A stretch of DNA of 51,756 nucleotides. It comes from Lichenicola sp964658455 (lineage in GTDB: Bacteria > Pseudomonadota > Alphaproteobacteria > Acetobacterales > Acetobacteraceae). Below the pieces are notes generated by a model, which made no database searches, had not been told where the DNA came from, and was given only the letters and a program-made list of their open reading frames with translations. The translations under genes were made by a program, and so were the position numbers. Positions 1 to 8,551 of this stretch are shown one piece after another. Each line of letters begins with the position of its first letter. The stretch's first letter is position 1. The stretch is taken from positions 1-51,756 of the forward strand of contig CAZZZA010000007.1 in assembly GCA_964658455.1 (NCBI GenBank). Direction: 5' to 3'.

Positions 1-1777
1 CCAGCAGCGCCGCCTTCGGCGTGCCGTAGGCGCCGAACGCCTCGCCGGGATTGACGGCCTGCTTGGAGACGTTGAACAGCAGCACCCCGCCGAAACCCTG
101 CGAGCGCAGGATGCGGACCGCGTTGCGGGCCACGTTCTGGTGGGCGAAGAAATTCAGCTCGAAGCCGCTGCGCAGCACCGGATCCGGCAGGTCGGCCATC
201 GACCCGCCATGCGCGGCGCCGGCGTTCGACACCACGATATCGACACCGCCGAAGGCTGCGCATACCGCATCGAACGCCGCCGCGACGGCGCCGGCATCGG
301 TCACGTCGCAGCCGATGCCGCGGGCGCGCGGGCCGATCGCGCGCGCGACCGCTTCCGCCCCGGTCTGCTCCAGGTCCAGCACCGCCACGTCGGCGCCCGC
401 CGCCGCGAAGGCCCGCGCGGTCGCGGCGCCGATCGCGCCAGCGCCGCCGGTCACCACCACGACATGCCGGGCCAGCGGCTTCTCCGCGCCCTTGCCGAGC
501 TTCGCCTGCTCGAGCGACCAGTATTCCATGTCGAAATGGTCGTCCTCGCCGATCGATTCGAAGCGGCCGATCGCCTCGGCATCGAGCACCGCGTCGATCC
601 AGGCCTCGCCGATATCGGCGGCGATCTCGGCCGCGGCGCTGCTGGCGCCGACGCCGACGATGCCCAGGCCCGGCACCGCGATCAGCCTTGGCAGCGGATC
701 GAGCTGGCGCCTGCCGCCGCCGACGCGGGTGTTCTGCCGTGCGAAATAGGCATCGTACTCGGCCACGAACTGGGCGACCGCCTCGCGCGCCGCCTGCCGC
801 CAGGCCTCCGGCGCCGCCGCGTCGGGGGGCGGGACGATGCAGGGCTGCGCCTTGATCCGGATCACCTGCTCCGGCGTCGCCACGCCGCGCCTGGCGTAGT
901 CGGCGAGCCCCTGCCCATCGACGAACCGCCTGATCCTCGGGCTGGTGCGCAGCGACAGCACCCAGCGCGACGGGGCCCGGCCCGTCGCGGCGTCGGCGAG
1001 CGCGCCACGCAGCATCGGCAGCAGCTGGCTGGCCGGCATAATCTCGGCCGGCAGCGCGACCGGCGCGAAGGCCGCATTCGGCCGGGTATTGGCGGCGATG
1101 TGGTCCTCGGCCAGCGTGACCATCTCGATCATCAGGTCGTAGGCCTGGCGGGCGGTGTCGGCGAAGGTGAAGATGCCGTGCTTGGCCAGGATCATGCCCT
1201 CGACCGCCGGGTTGGCCTCGTAGATCTCCGCCGCCAGCTTCGCCAGCGCGAAGCCCGGCATGATGTAGGGCACGCAGGCGACGCGATCGCCGTAGATGGC
1301 GCGGCACACCGCCTCCAGGTCCGGCAGGGCGGCGATCGCCGTCGAGGTCACCGAATGGGTGTGGTCGATGAACACGTGCGGCAGATAGGCATGCAGCAGC
1401 GTCTCCACCGACGGGTTCGGCGCCTGGGTGTCGAGCAGGTTCTGGCGCTGCGCGTTGACCATCTCCTCGTCCGACAGCGCCTCGAGCGCCCTGTAGCGCG
1501 CCAGCGGCGCCAGCCGCACCGCCGGATGCCCGTCCGGCTCGATGGTGCCGAGGTCGCGGCCGCTGCCCTTGACGCACAACACCCGCACCGGCTCGCCGAA
1601 CAGGTCGGTGGCGGTGATCTTGACCGAGGTGTTGCCGCCGCCATGCATCACCAGCCGCGGCACGCTGCCGAGCAGGCGCGAGGAATAGGTGCGGAGCGCC
1701 AGATCGGGGTGGACGCCGCGCGCGGTGTAGTGCGCGACGAGCGCCCGGGCATCGGCATCGGACCAGAGATTGTCCAT
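1..1777 (-). CDS. Bifunctional sugar-phosphate aldolase / short-chain dehydrogenase (partial)
   Basis: The 5' end lies at ATG 1777; the gene runs off the left edge after 592 codons, while the family is usually about 700 residues. The N-terminal half is a class II (zinc) aldolase like rhamnulose-1-phosphate aldolase: GGGNTS near residues 46-51, metal-ligand candidates in the LLHAYLPH and DHTHS segments (about 127-142) and AKHGIFTF near 198-205. The C-terminal half is a Rossmann SDR with TGGAGAIG near 442-449 and the catalytic YGTPK at about 584-588, just before the edge. The family couples aldol cleavage of a ketose or its phosphate with oxidation of the aldehyde or polyol in rhamnose/fucose/erythritol-type catabolism; the exact sugar cannot be read here. 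A GAGGA ribosome site sits 7 nt before the ATG. It is divergent from a SorC regulator that probably controls it. Confidence 0.88.
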   Translation of the reverse strand, partial: MDNLWSDADARALVAHYTARGVHPDLALRTYSSRLLGSVPRLVMHGGGNTSVKITATDLFGEPVRVLCVKGSGRDLGTIEPDGHPAVRLAPLARYRALEALSDEEMVNAQRQNLLDTQAPNPSVETLLHAYLPHVFIDHTHSVTSTAIAALPDLEAVCRAIYGDRVACVPYIMPGFALAKLAAEIYEANPAVEGMILAKHGIFTFADTARQAYDLMIEMVTLAEDHIAANTRPNAAFAPVALPAEIMPASQLLPMLRGALADAATGRAPSRWVLSLRTSPRIRRFVDGQGLADYARRGVATPEQVIRIKAQPCIVPPPDAAAPEAWRQAAREAVAQFVAEYDAYFARQNTRVGGGRRQLDPLPRLIAVPGLGIVGVGASSAAAEIAADIGEAWIDAVLDAEAIGRFESIGEDDHFDMEYWSLEQAKLGKGAEKPLARHVVVVTGGAGAIGAATARAFAAAGADVAVLDLEQTGAEAVARAIGPRARGIGCDVTDAGAVAAAFDAVCAAFGGVDIVVSNAGAAHGGSMADLPDPVLRSGFELNFFAHQNVARNAVRILRSQGFGGVLLFNVSKQAVNPGEAFGAYGTPKAALL

Positions 1778-1827
1778 TTATCCTCACGGGACCGGTTAGA
1801 CACGGATGAACATGGCAGCGATGATGG

Positions 1828-1857
1828 CTCTTAGTGGCACGCCCTGACAAAAGTCAA
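1828..1857 (-). promoter_or_regulatory. Putative promoter/operator of the aldolase gene with dyad
   Basis: On the minus strand TTGACT (1857-1852) is followed after 18 nt by TAAGAG (1833-1828), a fair -35 and weak -10. A perfect dyad TGACAAAAGTCA (1845-1856) overlaps the -35. Its position between the divergent aldolase and SorC genes makes it a candidate SorC operator. This is inference from position and symmetry only. Confidence 0.35.
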
Positions 1858-1878
1858 CATGGTTTGAAGAAAGATAGG

Positions 1879-2913
1879 ATGGCGCAACATTCGGCTCACC
1901 GACCGGCGGCCCGCGCGGCCACGCCGGCGTCACGGCGCGCGGCCCTGGCGATTCCCGCCGAATTCAACGACGACATGATGATCTGGGCAGCCTGGCTCTA
2001 TTACGAGGAGGACATGACCCAGGACGAGGTGGCGCGACAGATCGGTCTGTCGCGCGCCTCGGTGAACGCGCTGCTGCAGAGCGCGCGCCAGAAGGGGGTG
2101 GTGCAGATCGCGATCGCGCCGCGCTACCTGCAGTCGGTCGGCGCCGCCCGGCGCATCTGCGCGCGTTTCGGTATCGAGACCTGCATCGTGGTGCCGGACG
2201 GCGACGGCGCGGTTCCGGCAGCGGCGCAGGTGGCGCGGGTGGGGCAGGCGGGCGCGCGGCTGCTCGCCGACCGGCTGCGGCCCAACGACATTCTCGGCGT
2301 GTCCTGGGGCCGGACGGTGCTGGCGCTGTCGGAGGCGCTGCAGCCGACGCTGCTGCCCGGCGTCTCGGTGGTGCAGGTCACCGGCAGCGCCATCGGCACC
2401 TACCGCTTCTCCGCCGAACTCTGCGCGTCCAACATCGCCAACCGGCTCGGCGCGCGCTGCGTGCATCTCCATGCGCCGGGCCTGGTGTCGCACCCGGACG
2501 TCAAGCGGATGCTGATGCAGGAGCCATCGCTGATCCAGCAGTTCCAGCTGATCGCCGGCTGCGACCACATCGTCTTCGGCGTCGGCAGCGTCGACAGCTC
2601 GAGCACCGCGTTCGAGAGCGGGTTCCTGACCGCTGCCGAGGCCCGGCCCTACATCGCCTGCGGCGCGGTGGCGGTCCTGGCCGGCCGCTTCATCGACCAG
2701 GGCGGAAGCGCCGTCACCGGGCCGCTGGACGACCGCATGATCGGCATGTCCGTCGACGAGATACGCGAGGTCCCCGACCGCATCTGCGTCGCCGGCGGCG
2801 CCGACAAGGTGGCGCCGCTGCGCGCGCTGCTCGCCGGCGGCTTCATCTCCAGCCTGGTGACCGACCAGGCCACCGCCGCGGCGCTGCTGGAGAGCGACGC
2901 CCCGGCCGGCTGA
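1879..2913 (+). CDS. SorC/DeoR-family sugar-binding transcriptional regulator
   Basis: A 344-residue regulator. Residues about 40-72 form the helix-turn-helix (EEDMTQDEVARQIGLSRASV), and the rest is the SorC sugar-phosphate-binding domain, recognisable from the ILGVSWGRT segment and the FGVGSVDSSS stretch. I start it at ATG 1879, which has AAGAAAG/ATAGG purine-rich sequence directly upstream; an in-frame GTG at 1834 would add 15 residues that look non-conserved. SorC proteins sense phosphorylated sugars and act on divergent catabolic operons, which fits the adjacent aldolase/dehydrogenase. The effector is not predictable from sequence. Confidence 0.9.
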   Translation: MAQHSAHRPAARAATPASRRAALAIPAEFNDDMMIWAAWLYYEEDMTQDEVARQIGLSRASVNALLQSARQKGVVQIAIAPRYLQSVGAARRICARFGIETCIVVPDGDGAVPAAAQVARVGQAGARLLADRLRPNDILGVSWGRTVLALSEALQPTLLPGVSVVQVTGSAIGTYRFSAELCASNIANRLGARCVHLHAPGLVSHPDVKRMLMQEPSLIQQFQLIAGCDHIVFGVGSVDSSSTAFESGFLTAAEARPYIACGAVAVLAGRFIDQGGSAVTGPLDDRMIGMSVDEIREVPDRICVAGGADKVAPLRALLAGGFISSLVTDQATAAALLESDAPAG

Positions 2914-2983
2914 GGCGGGCGGGCCGCGATCGTCATGCAACGGTCATGGGCGGACCGGCGGCAACCTGTCTAAGTTTCGATCC

Positions 2984-4591
2984 ATGTCCGATGCAGTCAT
3001 GTCCGGCACCCGTCCGGTTACCGCCACGCGCTCCGGCCTGCCGACCGCGCTCCTGTTCACCGTCCTGCTGGTGGGAGGGCTGGGCTACGCGCTGTACGGC
3101 CTGCTCAGCGACATGAACGAGACCCATGCCGCGCCGCTGGCGATCGGCACCCTGGTGCTGCTCGGGGTGGCGCTGCTGGTGGCGCTCGGCTTCGAGTTCG
3201 TCAACGGGTTCCACGACACCGCGAACGCGGTGGCGACGGTGATCTACACCCGCACCCTGGCGCCCGGCCTCGCCGTGGTCTGGTCCGGCTTCTTCAATTT
3301 CCTCGGCGTGCTCACCTCGAGCGGCGCGGTCGCCTATTCCATCATCACCCTGCTGCCGATCGACCTGATCCTGAATTCCGGCTCCTCGGCCGGCACCTGC
3401 ATGATCTTCGCCCTGCTGCTGGCGGCGATCGCCTGGAACCTCGCCACCTGGGCGGCCGGGATCCCGAACTCCTCCTCGCATGCGCTGATCGGCTCGATCC
3501 TCGGCGTCGGGCTGGCCAACCAGCTCATGACCCCGCCCGGCGTCGCCAGCTCTGGCGTGCAATGGGGGCAGGCGCTCAAGGTGCTGGAGGCGCTGCTGTT
3601 CAGCCCGCTGATCGGCTTCGTCTGCGCGGCGCTGCTGCTGCTGCTCGGCAAGGCGCTGATCCGCCGTCCCGACCTCTGGACCGCGCCGAAGGGCGACGCG
3701 CCGCCGCCGCTGTGGATACGCGGCCTGCTGATGCTGACCTGCACCGGGGTCTCGTTCTCGCATGGCGGCAATGACGGCCAGAAGGGCATGGGACTGATCA
3801 TGCTGATCCTGATCGGCGCCGCCCCCACCGCGTTCGCGCTCAACCGCGCGATCCCGGAGAGCGCCACCCCGGCCTTCGTCTCGACCAGCCAGCAGGCGGC
3901 GGGCATCTTCCGCGCCCACGCCGAAGGTGCGCCCGCCACCGACGCCGACCGGGCGCGCGGCATCGTCGCCGACGCGATCAAGACCCACGCGCTGGACAAG
4001 CCGCCGGTCTATGCCGCGCTCTCCGCGCTCTCCACCGACGTCGCCAAGCAGATCAGCGACTACGGCGCGATCCGCCGCGTCCCGGCCGAGGCGGTCGGCA
4101 ACGTCCGCAACGACATGTATCTGGTCGCCGAGGCGGTGCGCATGCTGCCGGCCGCCGGCGCCGCCTTCTCCGGCCAGGAGACCGCCGCCCTCAAGACCTA
4201 TGCCGGCGCGCTCAACCACGGCACGCGCTACATCCCGACCTGGGTGAAGGTCTCGGTCGCGGTGGCGCTGGGCCTCGGCACCATGGTCGGCTGGAAGCGG
4301 ATCGTCGTCACCGTCGGCGAGAAGATCGGCAAGACCCACATGACTTACGGCCAGGGTGCCGCCGCCGAGCTAACCGCGATGGCGACGATCGGCCTGGCGG
4401 AGTTTTACGGCCTGCCGGTCTCGACCACGCACATCCTGTCCAGCGGCGTCGCCGGCGCCATGGCCGCCAACGGCTCCGGCCTGCAGACCCGCACCCTGCG
4501 CAACCTGGCCTTCGCCTGGATCCTCACCCTGCCGGTGGCGATCACGCTCGCCGGCCTGCTCTACTGGGGCCTGCGCACGATCACCGCCTGA
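2984..4591 (+). CDS. pit: PiT-family inorganic phosphate transporter
   Basis: A 535-residue polytopic membrane protein. The duplicated PiT signature is present: FVNGFHDTANAVATVIYT near residues 70-87 and the second copy GLAEFYGLPVSTTHILSS near the C terminus. The middle (about 300-420) is a hydrophilic cytoplasmic insertion between the two transmembrane halves, as in PitA-type carriers. The family imports metal-phosphate complexes in symport with protons. No phoU-like gene precedes it, so it appears monocistronic. ATG 2984 is used; ATG 2999 is a possible alternative and neither has a strong ribosome site. Confidence 0.92.
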   Translation: MSDAVMSGTRPVTATRSGLPTALLFTVLLVGGLGYALYGLLSDMNETHAAPLAIGTLVLLGVALLVALGFEFVNGFHDTANAVATVIYTRTLAPGLAVVWSGFFNFLGVLTSSGAVAYSIITLLPIDLILNSGSSAGTCMIFALLLAAIAWNLATWAAGIPNSSSHALIGSILGVGLANQLMTPPGVASSGVQWGQALKVLEALLFSPLIGFVCAALLLLLGKALIRRPDLWTAPKGDAPPPLWIRGLLMLTCTGVSFSHGGNDGQKGMGLIMLILIGAAPTAFALNRAIPESATPAFVSTSQQAAGIFRAHAEGAPATDADRARGIVADAIKTHALDKPPVYAALSALSTDVAKQISDYGAIRRVPAEAVGNVRNDMYLVAEAVRMLPAAGAAFSGQETAALKTYAGALNHGTRYIPTWVKVSVAVALGLGTMVGWKRIVVTVGEKIGKTHMTYGQGAAAELTAMATIGLAEFYGLPVSTTHILSSGVAGAMAANGSGLQTRTLRNLAFAWILTLPVAITLAGLLYWGLRTITA

Positions 4592-4658
4592 CCGCCGCCA
4601 GGGGCAGGGGGAGCGGCGGCGCTCGCCAGCGGTGCGAATCTGCGGGACAGTCGGGCCG

Positions 4659-5726
4659 ATGACCCGTCTCGTCCCGCGCGCCCTGGCCGGCCTGCTGCTC
4701 GCCGCTGCTGTGCCCGCGCGCGCGACCCTGGCCGTCGCCGCTGACGATCCGGTCAGCCACCGCGCCGGCGCTTGGCTCGGGGCCTGCGACAACCTGCTCG
4801 ACTGCACGCTGTTTGGCTTCTCCGACGACGATGCCGCGACGCTGATCCTGGCGCTGCCGCACGGCCGCGCCGCATCGGCCACCCTGGTGCTGCGGCCGGC
4901 GCATCCGCTGCGGGTCCAGGCGCTGCGGCTGTGGCCCGCGGACCGCCATGCGGCGCCGCTGACGCTCCGGCCGGACCCGCAGGCCGACACCGGCCCGCCC
5001 CGCTTCGGGCTCGACCCGGCGGCGGCGCAGGCCCTGCCGGCGATGCTCAGGGCCGGTGGCCGGCTCGCCGTCACCCTGGCCGGCACCCTGGCCGGGACCG
5101 GGGCGGCCACCGCAGCGCAGGCGCGTCCGCCGTCGCTGGCGGTGATCCGTCTGGCCGGCGCCGGCCCGGTGCTGGACTGGATCGCGCGCACGCGCCGCCA
5201 CATGCCGCTGCCTTCGGTGGCGCCGATGGTGGCGGCCGGCTCGACGCCGCGCAGGCTGGGCCCGGGCGTGCCGCCGCCCGCTGTGTCGTCGCTGGCGGTC
5301 ACCCGCGCCTGCCTGAGCCAGGATGCGGAGGGCCCGGATGACGGCGCCGCCGGCTATGCGTTGTCGCAGCGTTTCTTGCTGTGGCAGATCCCCTGCGGCA
5401 GCGGCAATTTCGACCGTACCAGCCTGTTCGTGCTGCACGATCTGGAGTCGGGCGTCGCGGCGCCGGCGCTGTTCGCCACCCCGCCGCAGGTCGCGTCCCG
5501 GCCGCCCGGCATGCTGGTCAATGCCGAGATCGGCGCCGACGGCCTGTCCCTGACCGCGACCGAGCCCAGCCGCGGCCTCGATGATTGCGGCGACGTGCGA
5601 CGCTACCGCTGGGACGGCGCCCGCTTCCGCCTGTCGCTCGCCCGGCTGATGGCCGCCTGCCACGGGCTGGCCCCGGAGGACTGGCCGGCGATCTACCGCG
5701 ATTCGCAGCCGGGCTCGGAGCCGTGA
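4659..5726 (+). CDS. DUF1176 domain secreted protein
   Basis: A 355-residue protein with an N-terminal signal peptide (MTRLVPRALAGLLLAAAVPARA), so likely periplasmic. The second half carries the DUF1176 hallmarks: LLWQIPCGSGNFDRTS, then GLDDCGDVRRYRWDG, and the closing ACHGLAPEDWPAIYR near the C terminus. The function of this family is unknown. ATG 4659 is preferred over GTG 4632 because it places the signal peptide at the very N terminus. It follows the phosphate transporter by 67 nt; no functional link is evident. Confidence 0.8.
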   Translation: MTRLVPRALAGLLLAAAVPARATLAVAADDPVSHRAGAWLGACDNLLDCTLFGFSDDDAATLILALPHGRAASATLVLRPAHPLRVQALRLWPADRHAAPLTLRPDPQADTGPPRFGLDPAAAQALPAMLRAGGRLAVTLAGTLAGTGAATAAQARPPSLAVIRLAGAGPVLDWIARTRRHMPLPSVAPMVAAGSTPRRLGPGVPPPAVSSLAVTRACLSQDAEGPDDGAAGYALSQRFLLWQIPCGSGNFDRTSLFVLHDLESGVAAPALFATPPQVASRPPGMLVNAEIGADGLSLTATEPSRGLDDCGDVRRYRWDGARFRLSLARLMAACHGLAPEDWPAIYRDSQPGSEP

Positions 5727-5751
5727 CGGCAAGCGGTGCGTGCGGGCCTGC

Positions 5752-6630
5752 CTAGTTGGTGGCGCCGAGCTGCAGGCCCAGCCCCGCCAGCCCCGCCAGC
5801 AGCACCGTCATCGCCAGCGACGTGCCGGTGGCCAGCAGCGCCATCCTGACCAGCGTTCCCGGCGTGCCGCCCCCGTATACGCCGCGCAGATGCCAGAACA
5901 GGTGGAACGGCAGCACCAGCAGCACCAGCATGCCGAGCGTAACGGAGATCTCGCCCAGCAGGAACGAGGCGATGAACACCATGCCGACGAAGCTCAGCGA
6001 GTGGGTGCAGAGCACCACGTGGTCGTAGAGCGAGAATCCGCGTCGCGGCGCATACAGCGCCCACAGCAGCAGTGACGCGATCGGCAGCATGGCGATGGTG
6101 AAGCGTTCCGACCATTCCCGCATCACCGCCATCACCGCCTCCGGCGCCGCCAGCGCGCGGGCGAGATGGACGCGCAGCCAGCCGTCGGCCCATGCCCAGC
6201 CGATCGACAGCCTGGCGATCGCCGCCTGCAGCTTGGCCTGCTGGTCGGCGGGGATCATGATGTGGGTGACGGTCGCCCCGGTCATCGAGCCGACCGTGAA
6301 GGCGAGCAGCATGGTCACGAAGAACAGCCGCAACGGCGGGATCTCCGACACCCTGCGCCCCAGCAGGTAGTCGCGCGTCAGCCCCGCCGGGTCTAGCGCC
6401 AGCCGACGCAGCGTGCGCCAGAGTCGGCTGTCGGCGTGGCTGACGATCTCCACCAGCTCCGCGCCCAGATGCAGCAGCGAGCGATGCGCCGGCCCGGCCT
6501 TCTGGCCGCAAGCCTGGCACCAGGGCCCGGCCGGTATCGCGTCGCAATTCAGGCAGGCGCCGGGCCCGGCAACCCGGTGGCTGCCGCACGGCCCGTCAAG
6601 CCGGCCTTCCGACCCCATTCCGATGCTCAT
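5752..6630 (-). CDS. DUF3667 membrane protein with zinc ribbon
   Basis: A 292-residue protein with a short N-terminal zinc ribbon (CLNC and CQAC, Cys 26, 29, 38, 41) followed by about five hydrophobic segments (for example LFFVTMLLAFTVGSM, MLPIASLLLWAL, MLVLLVLPFHLFW). This is the layout of DUF3667, an inner-membrane family of unknown function. I choose ATG 6630 because the zinc ribbon then begins near residue 26; an in-frame ATG at 6744 would overlap the divergent oligoendopeptidase start. It is transcribed convergently with the DUF1176 gene. Confidence 0.78.
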   Translation of the reverse strand: MSIGMGSEGRLDGPCGSHRVAGPGACLNCDAIPAGPWCQACGQKAGPAHRSLLHLGAELVEIVSHADSRLWRTLRRLALDPAGLTRDYLLGRRVSEIPPLRLFFVTMLLAFTVGSMTGATVTHIMIPADQQAKLQAAIARLSIGWAWADGWLRVHLARALAAPEAVMAVMREWSERFTIAMLPIASLLLWALYAPRRGFSLYDHVVLCTHSLSFVGMVFIASFLLGEISVTLGMLVLLVLPFHLFWHLRGVYGGGTPGTLVRMALLATGTSLAMTVLLAGLAGLGLQLGATN

Positions 6631-6644
6631 CGCCGCAGCGCCCT

Positions 6645-6674
6645 TTGAAGCCGCACCTCGAAGCCATAGATAAC
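6645..6674 (+). promoter_or_regulatory. Putative sigma-70 promoter for the oligoendopeptidase
   Basis: TTGAAG (6645-6650), an 18-nt spacer and GATAAC (6669-6674) each match the consensus at 4 of 6 positions. They lie about 70 nt before the gene start, in the only AT-richer part of this divergent intergenic region. Prediction only. Confidence 0.3.
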
Positions 6675-6742
6675 AGGGCCCGGCGCGGTCCGCCCGCACG
6701 AACCCGCTGTCGCGCCGACTAGAAAACAGGATCCCTTCCTCC

Positions 6743-8551
6743 ATGCCCAGCGAAGCCGTCGTTTCCGCCCCGGACCTGCCACGCTGGGACCTGGCCGACC
6801 TCTATGACGGCCAGGACAGCCCGGCGCTGGAGCACGACCTGGCGCAGGCGGACCAGGCCGCGCAGGATTTCGCCGCCCATGCCGGCCGCCTCGATACGCT
6901 CGATGCCGCGGGGCTGGCGGCGGCGATCGCCGAGTACGAGCGCATCGACGTGCTGCTCGGCCGCGCCGCCTCCTTTGCCGGGCTGCTGTTCGCCGGCGAT
7001 TCCGAGGATGGCGCGATCGGACGATTCTACCAGTCGATCAACGAGCGGGTGACGCAGATCTCCACCCGGCTGATCTTCTTCACCCTAGAGCTGAACCAGC
7101 TCGGCGAGGACCATCTCGCGGCGCTGCTCGGCGATCCGGTGGCCGGCGCCGCGCTGGCGCGCTGGCAGCCGTTCCTGCGCGACCTGAGGGTGTTCCGTCC
7201 GCACCAGCTGCCGCAGGAGGTCGAGCGCGTCCTGCACGAGAAATCCGTGACCGGCGCCTCCGCCTGGAGCCGGCTGTTCGACGAGACCATGGCGGGGCTG
7301 CGGATCGATGTGGACGACAAGCGCCTGACCGTCGGCGACGCGCTCAACCTGCTGTCGGACCGCGACCGCACCGTCCGCGAACGCGCCGCCCGGGCGATCG
7401 GCCAGACCTTCTCGCAGAACATCCGGCTGTTCTCGCTGATCACCAACACGCTCGCCAAGGACAAGGAGATCTCCGACAAGCTGCGCGCCTATCCGCGCCC
7501 CGGCAGCGCCCGCAACCGCGGCAACATGGTCGAGGACGAGGTGGTGGACGCGCTCGTCACCGCCGTAACGGGCGACTATGCGCGGCTGTCGCACCGCTAC
7601 TACGCGATGAAGGCGGGCTGGCTCGGCCTGGAGAAGCTGCAGCACTGGGACCGCAACGCGCCGTTGCCGGCCGATCCGGACGCGGCGATCTCCTGGCAGG
7701 ACGCCAAGCGCCGGGTGCTGGGCGCCTATGCCGGCTTCGATCCGGAACTCGGCCGGATCGTGCAGCGGTTCTTCGACCGGCCCTGGATCGATGCCGAGCT
7801 GCGGCCCGGCAAATCGAGCGGCGCGTTCGCGCATCCGACGGTGCCGACGGCGCATCCCTACATCCTGATGAACTACCATGGCCGCAGCCGCGACGTGATG
7901 ACGCTGGCGCACGAACTCGGCCACGGCGTGCATCAGGTGCTGGCGGCCGAGCAGGGCTACCTGATGAGCGCCACCCCGCTGACCCTGGCCGAGACCGCCA
8001 GCGTGTTCGGCGAGATGCTCACCTTCCGCGCCCTGCTCGATGCCGAGACCGATCCCTCGCGTCGCCGTCGCATGCTGGCCGGCAAGGTGGAGGACATGCT
8101 CAACACCGTGGTGCGGCAGATCGCCTTCTACCGCTTCGAGACGCTGCTGCACGACGAGCGACGCAACGGCGAGCTGCTGCCCGAGCGCATCGGCGAACTC
8201 TGGCGCCAGGTGCAGACCGAGAGCCTCGGCCCGGCGTTCGAGTTCACCCCGGAATACGACGTATTCTGGGCCTACGTGCCGCACTTCGTGCATTCGCCGT
8301 TCTACGTCTATGCCTACGCGTTCGGCGACTGCCTGGTTAACGCGCTCTATGGCGTGTTCCAGGACGGCCACCCGGACTTCCAGCGCAACTATGTCGAGAT
8401 GCTCAAGGCCGGCGGCACCAAGCGGCACCAGGAGCTGCTGGCGCCGTTCGGGCTCGATGCCACCGACCCGGCTTTCTGGCGCAAGGGGCTCGACGTGATC
8501 GCCGGCTTCATCGACGAACTCGAGGCGTCGCAGGACCCGGCCCATGGTTGA
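6743..8551 (+). CDS. pepF: M3-family oligoendopeptidase F
   Basis: A 602-residue cytosolic zinc metallopeptidase. The HEXXH site is HELGH at residues 390-394, with the third ligand candidate Glu 417 in LAETASVFGEM, exactly the M3B spacing. The N-terminal helical lobe (about 20-200) and length are typical of PepF. Such enzymes degrade short peptides of roughly 6-20 residues released by larger proteases. It overlaps the next gene by 8 nt, suggesting co-translation. A weak AGGA lies before the ATG. Confidence 0.93.
   Translation: MPSEAVVSAPDLPRWDLADLYDGQDSPALEHDLAQADQAAQDFAAHAGRLDTLDAAGLAAAIAEYERIDVLLGRAASFAGLLFAGDSEDGAIGRFYQSINERVTQISTRLIFFTLELNQLGEDHLAALLGDPVAGAALARWQPFLRDLRVFRPHQLPQEVERVLHEKSVTGASAWSRLFDETMAGLRIDVDDKRLTVGDALNLLSDRDRTVRERAARAIGQTFSQNIRLFSLITNTLAKDKEISDKLRAYPRPGSARNRGNMVEDEVVDALVTAVTGDYARLSHRYYAMKAGWLGLEKLQHWDRNAPLPADPDAAISWQDAKRRVLGAYAGFDPELGRIVQRFFDRPWIDAELRPGKSSGAFAHPTVPTAHPYILMNYHGRSRDVMTLAHELGHGVHQVLAAEQGYLMSATPLTLAETASVFGEMLTFRALLDAETDPSRRRRMLAGKVEDMLNTVVRQIAFYRFETLLHDERRNGELLPERIGELWRQVQTESLGPAFEFTPEYDVFWAYVPHFVHSPFYVYAYAFGDCLVNALYGVFQDGHPDFQRNYVEMLKAGGTKRHQELLAPFGLDATDPAFWRKGLDVIAGFIDELEASQDPAHG

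Noticed and set aside
2933..4339. A 468-codon minus-strand frame opposite the phosphate transporter
   Set aside because: Same shadow pattern (Gln/Arg/Asp/Gly-rich, no domain); the plus-strand PiT protein is unambiguous.
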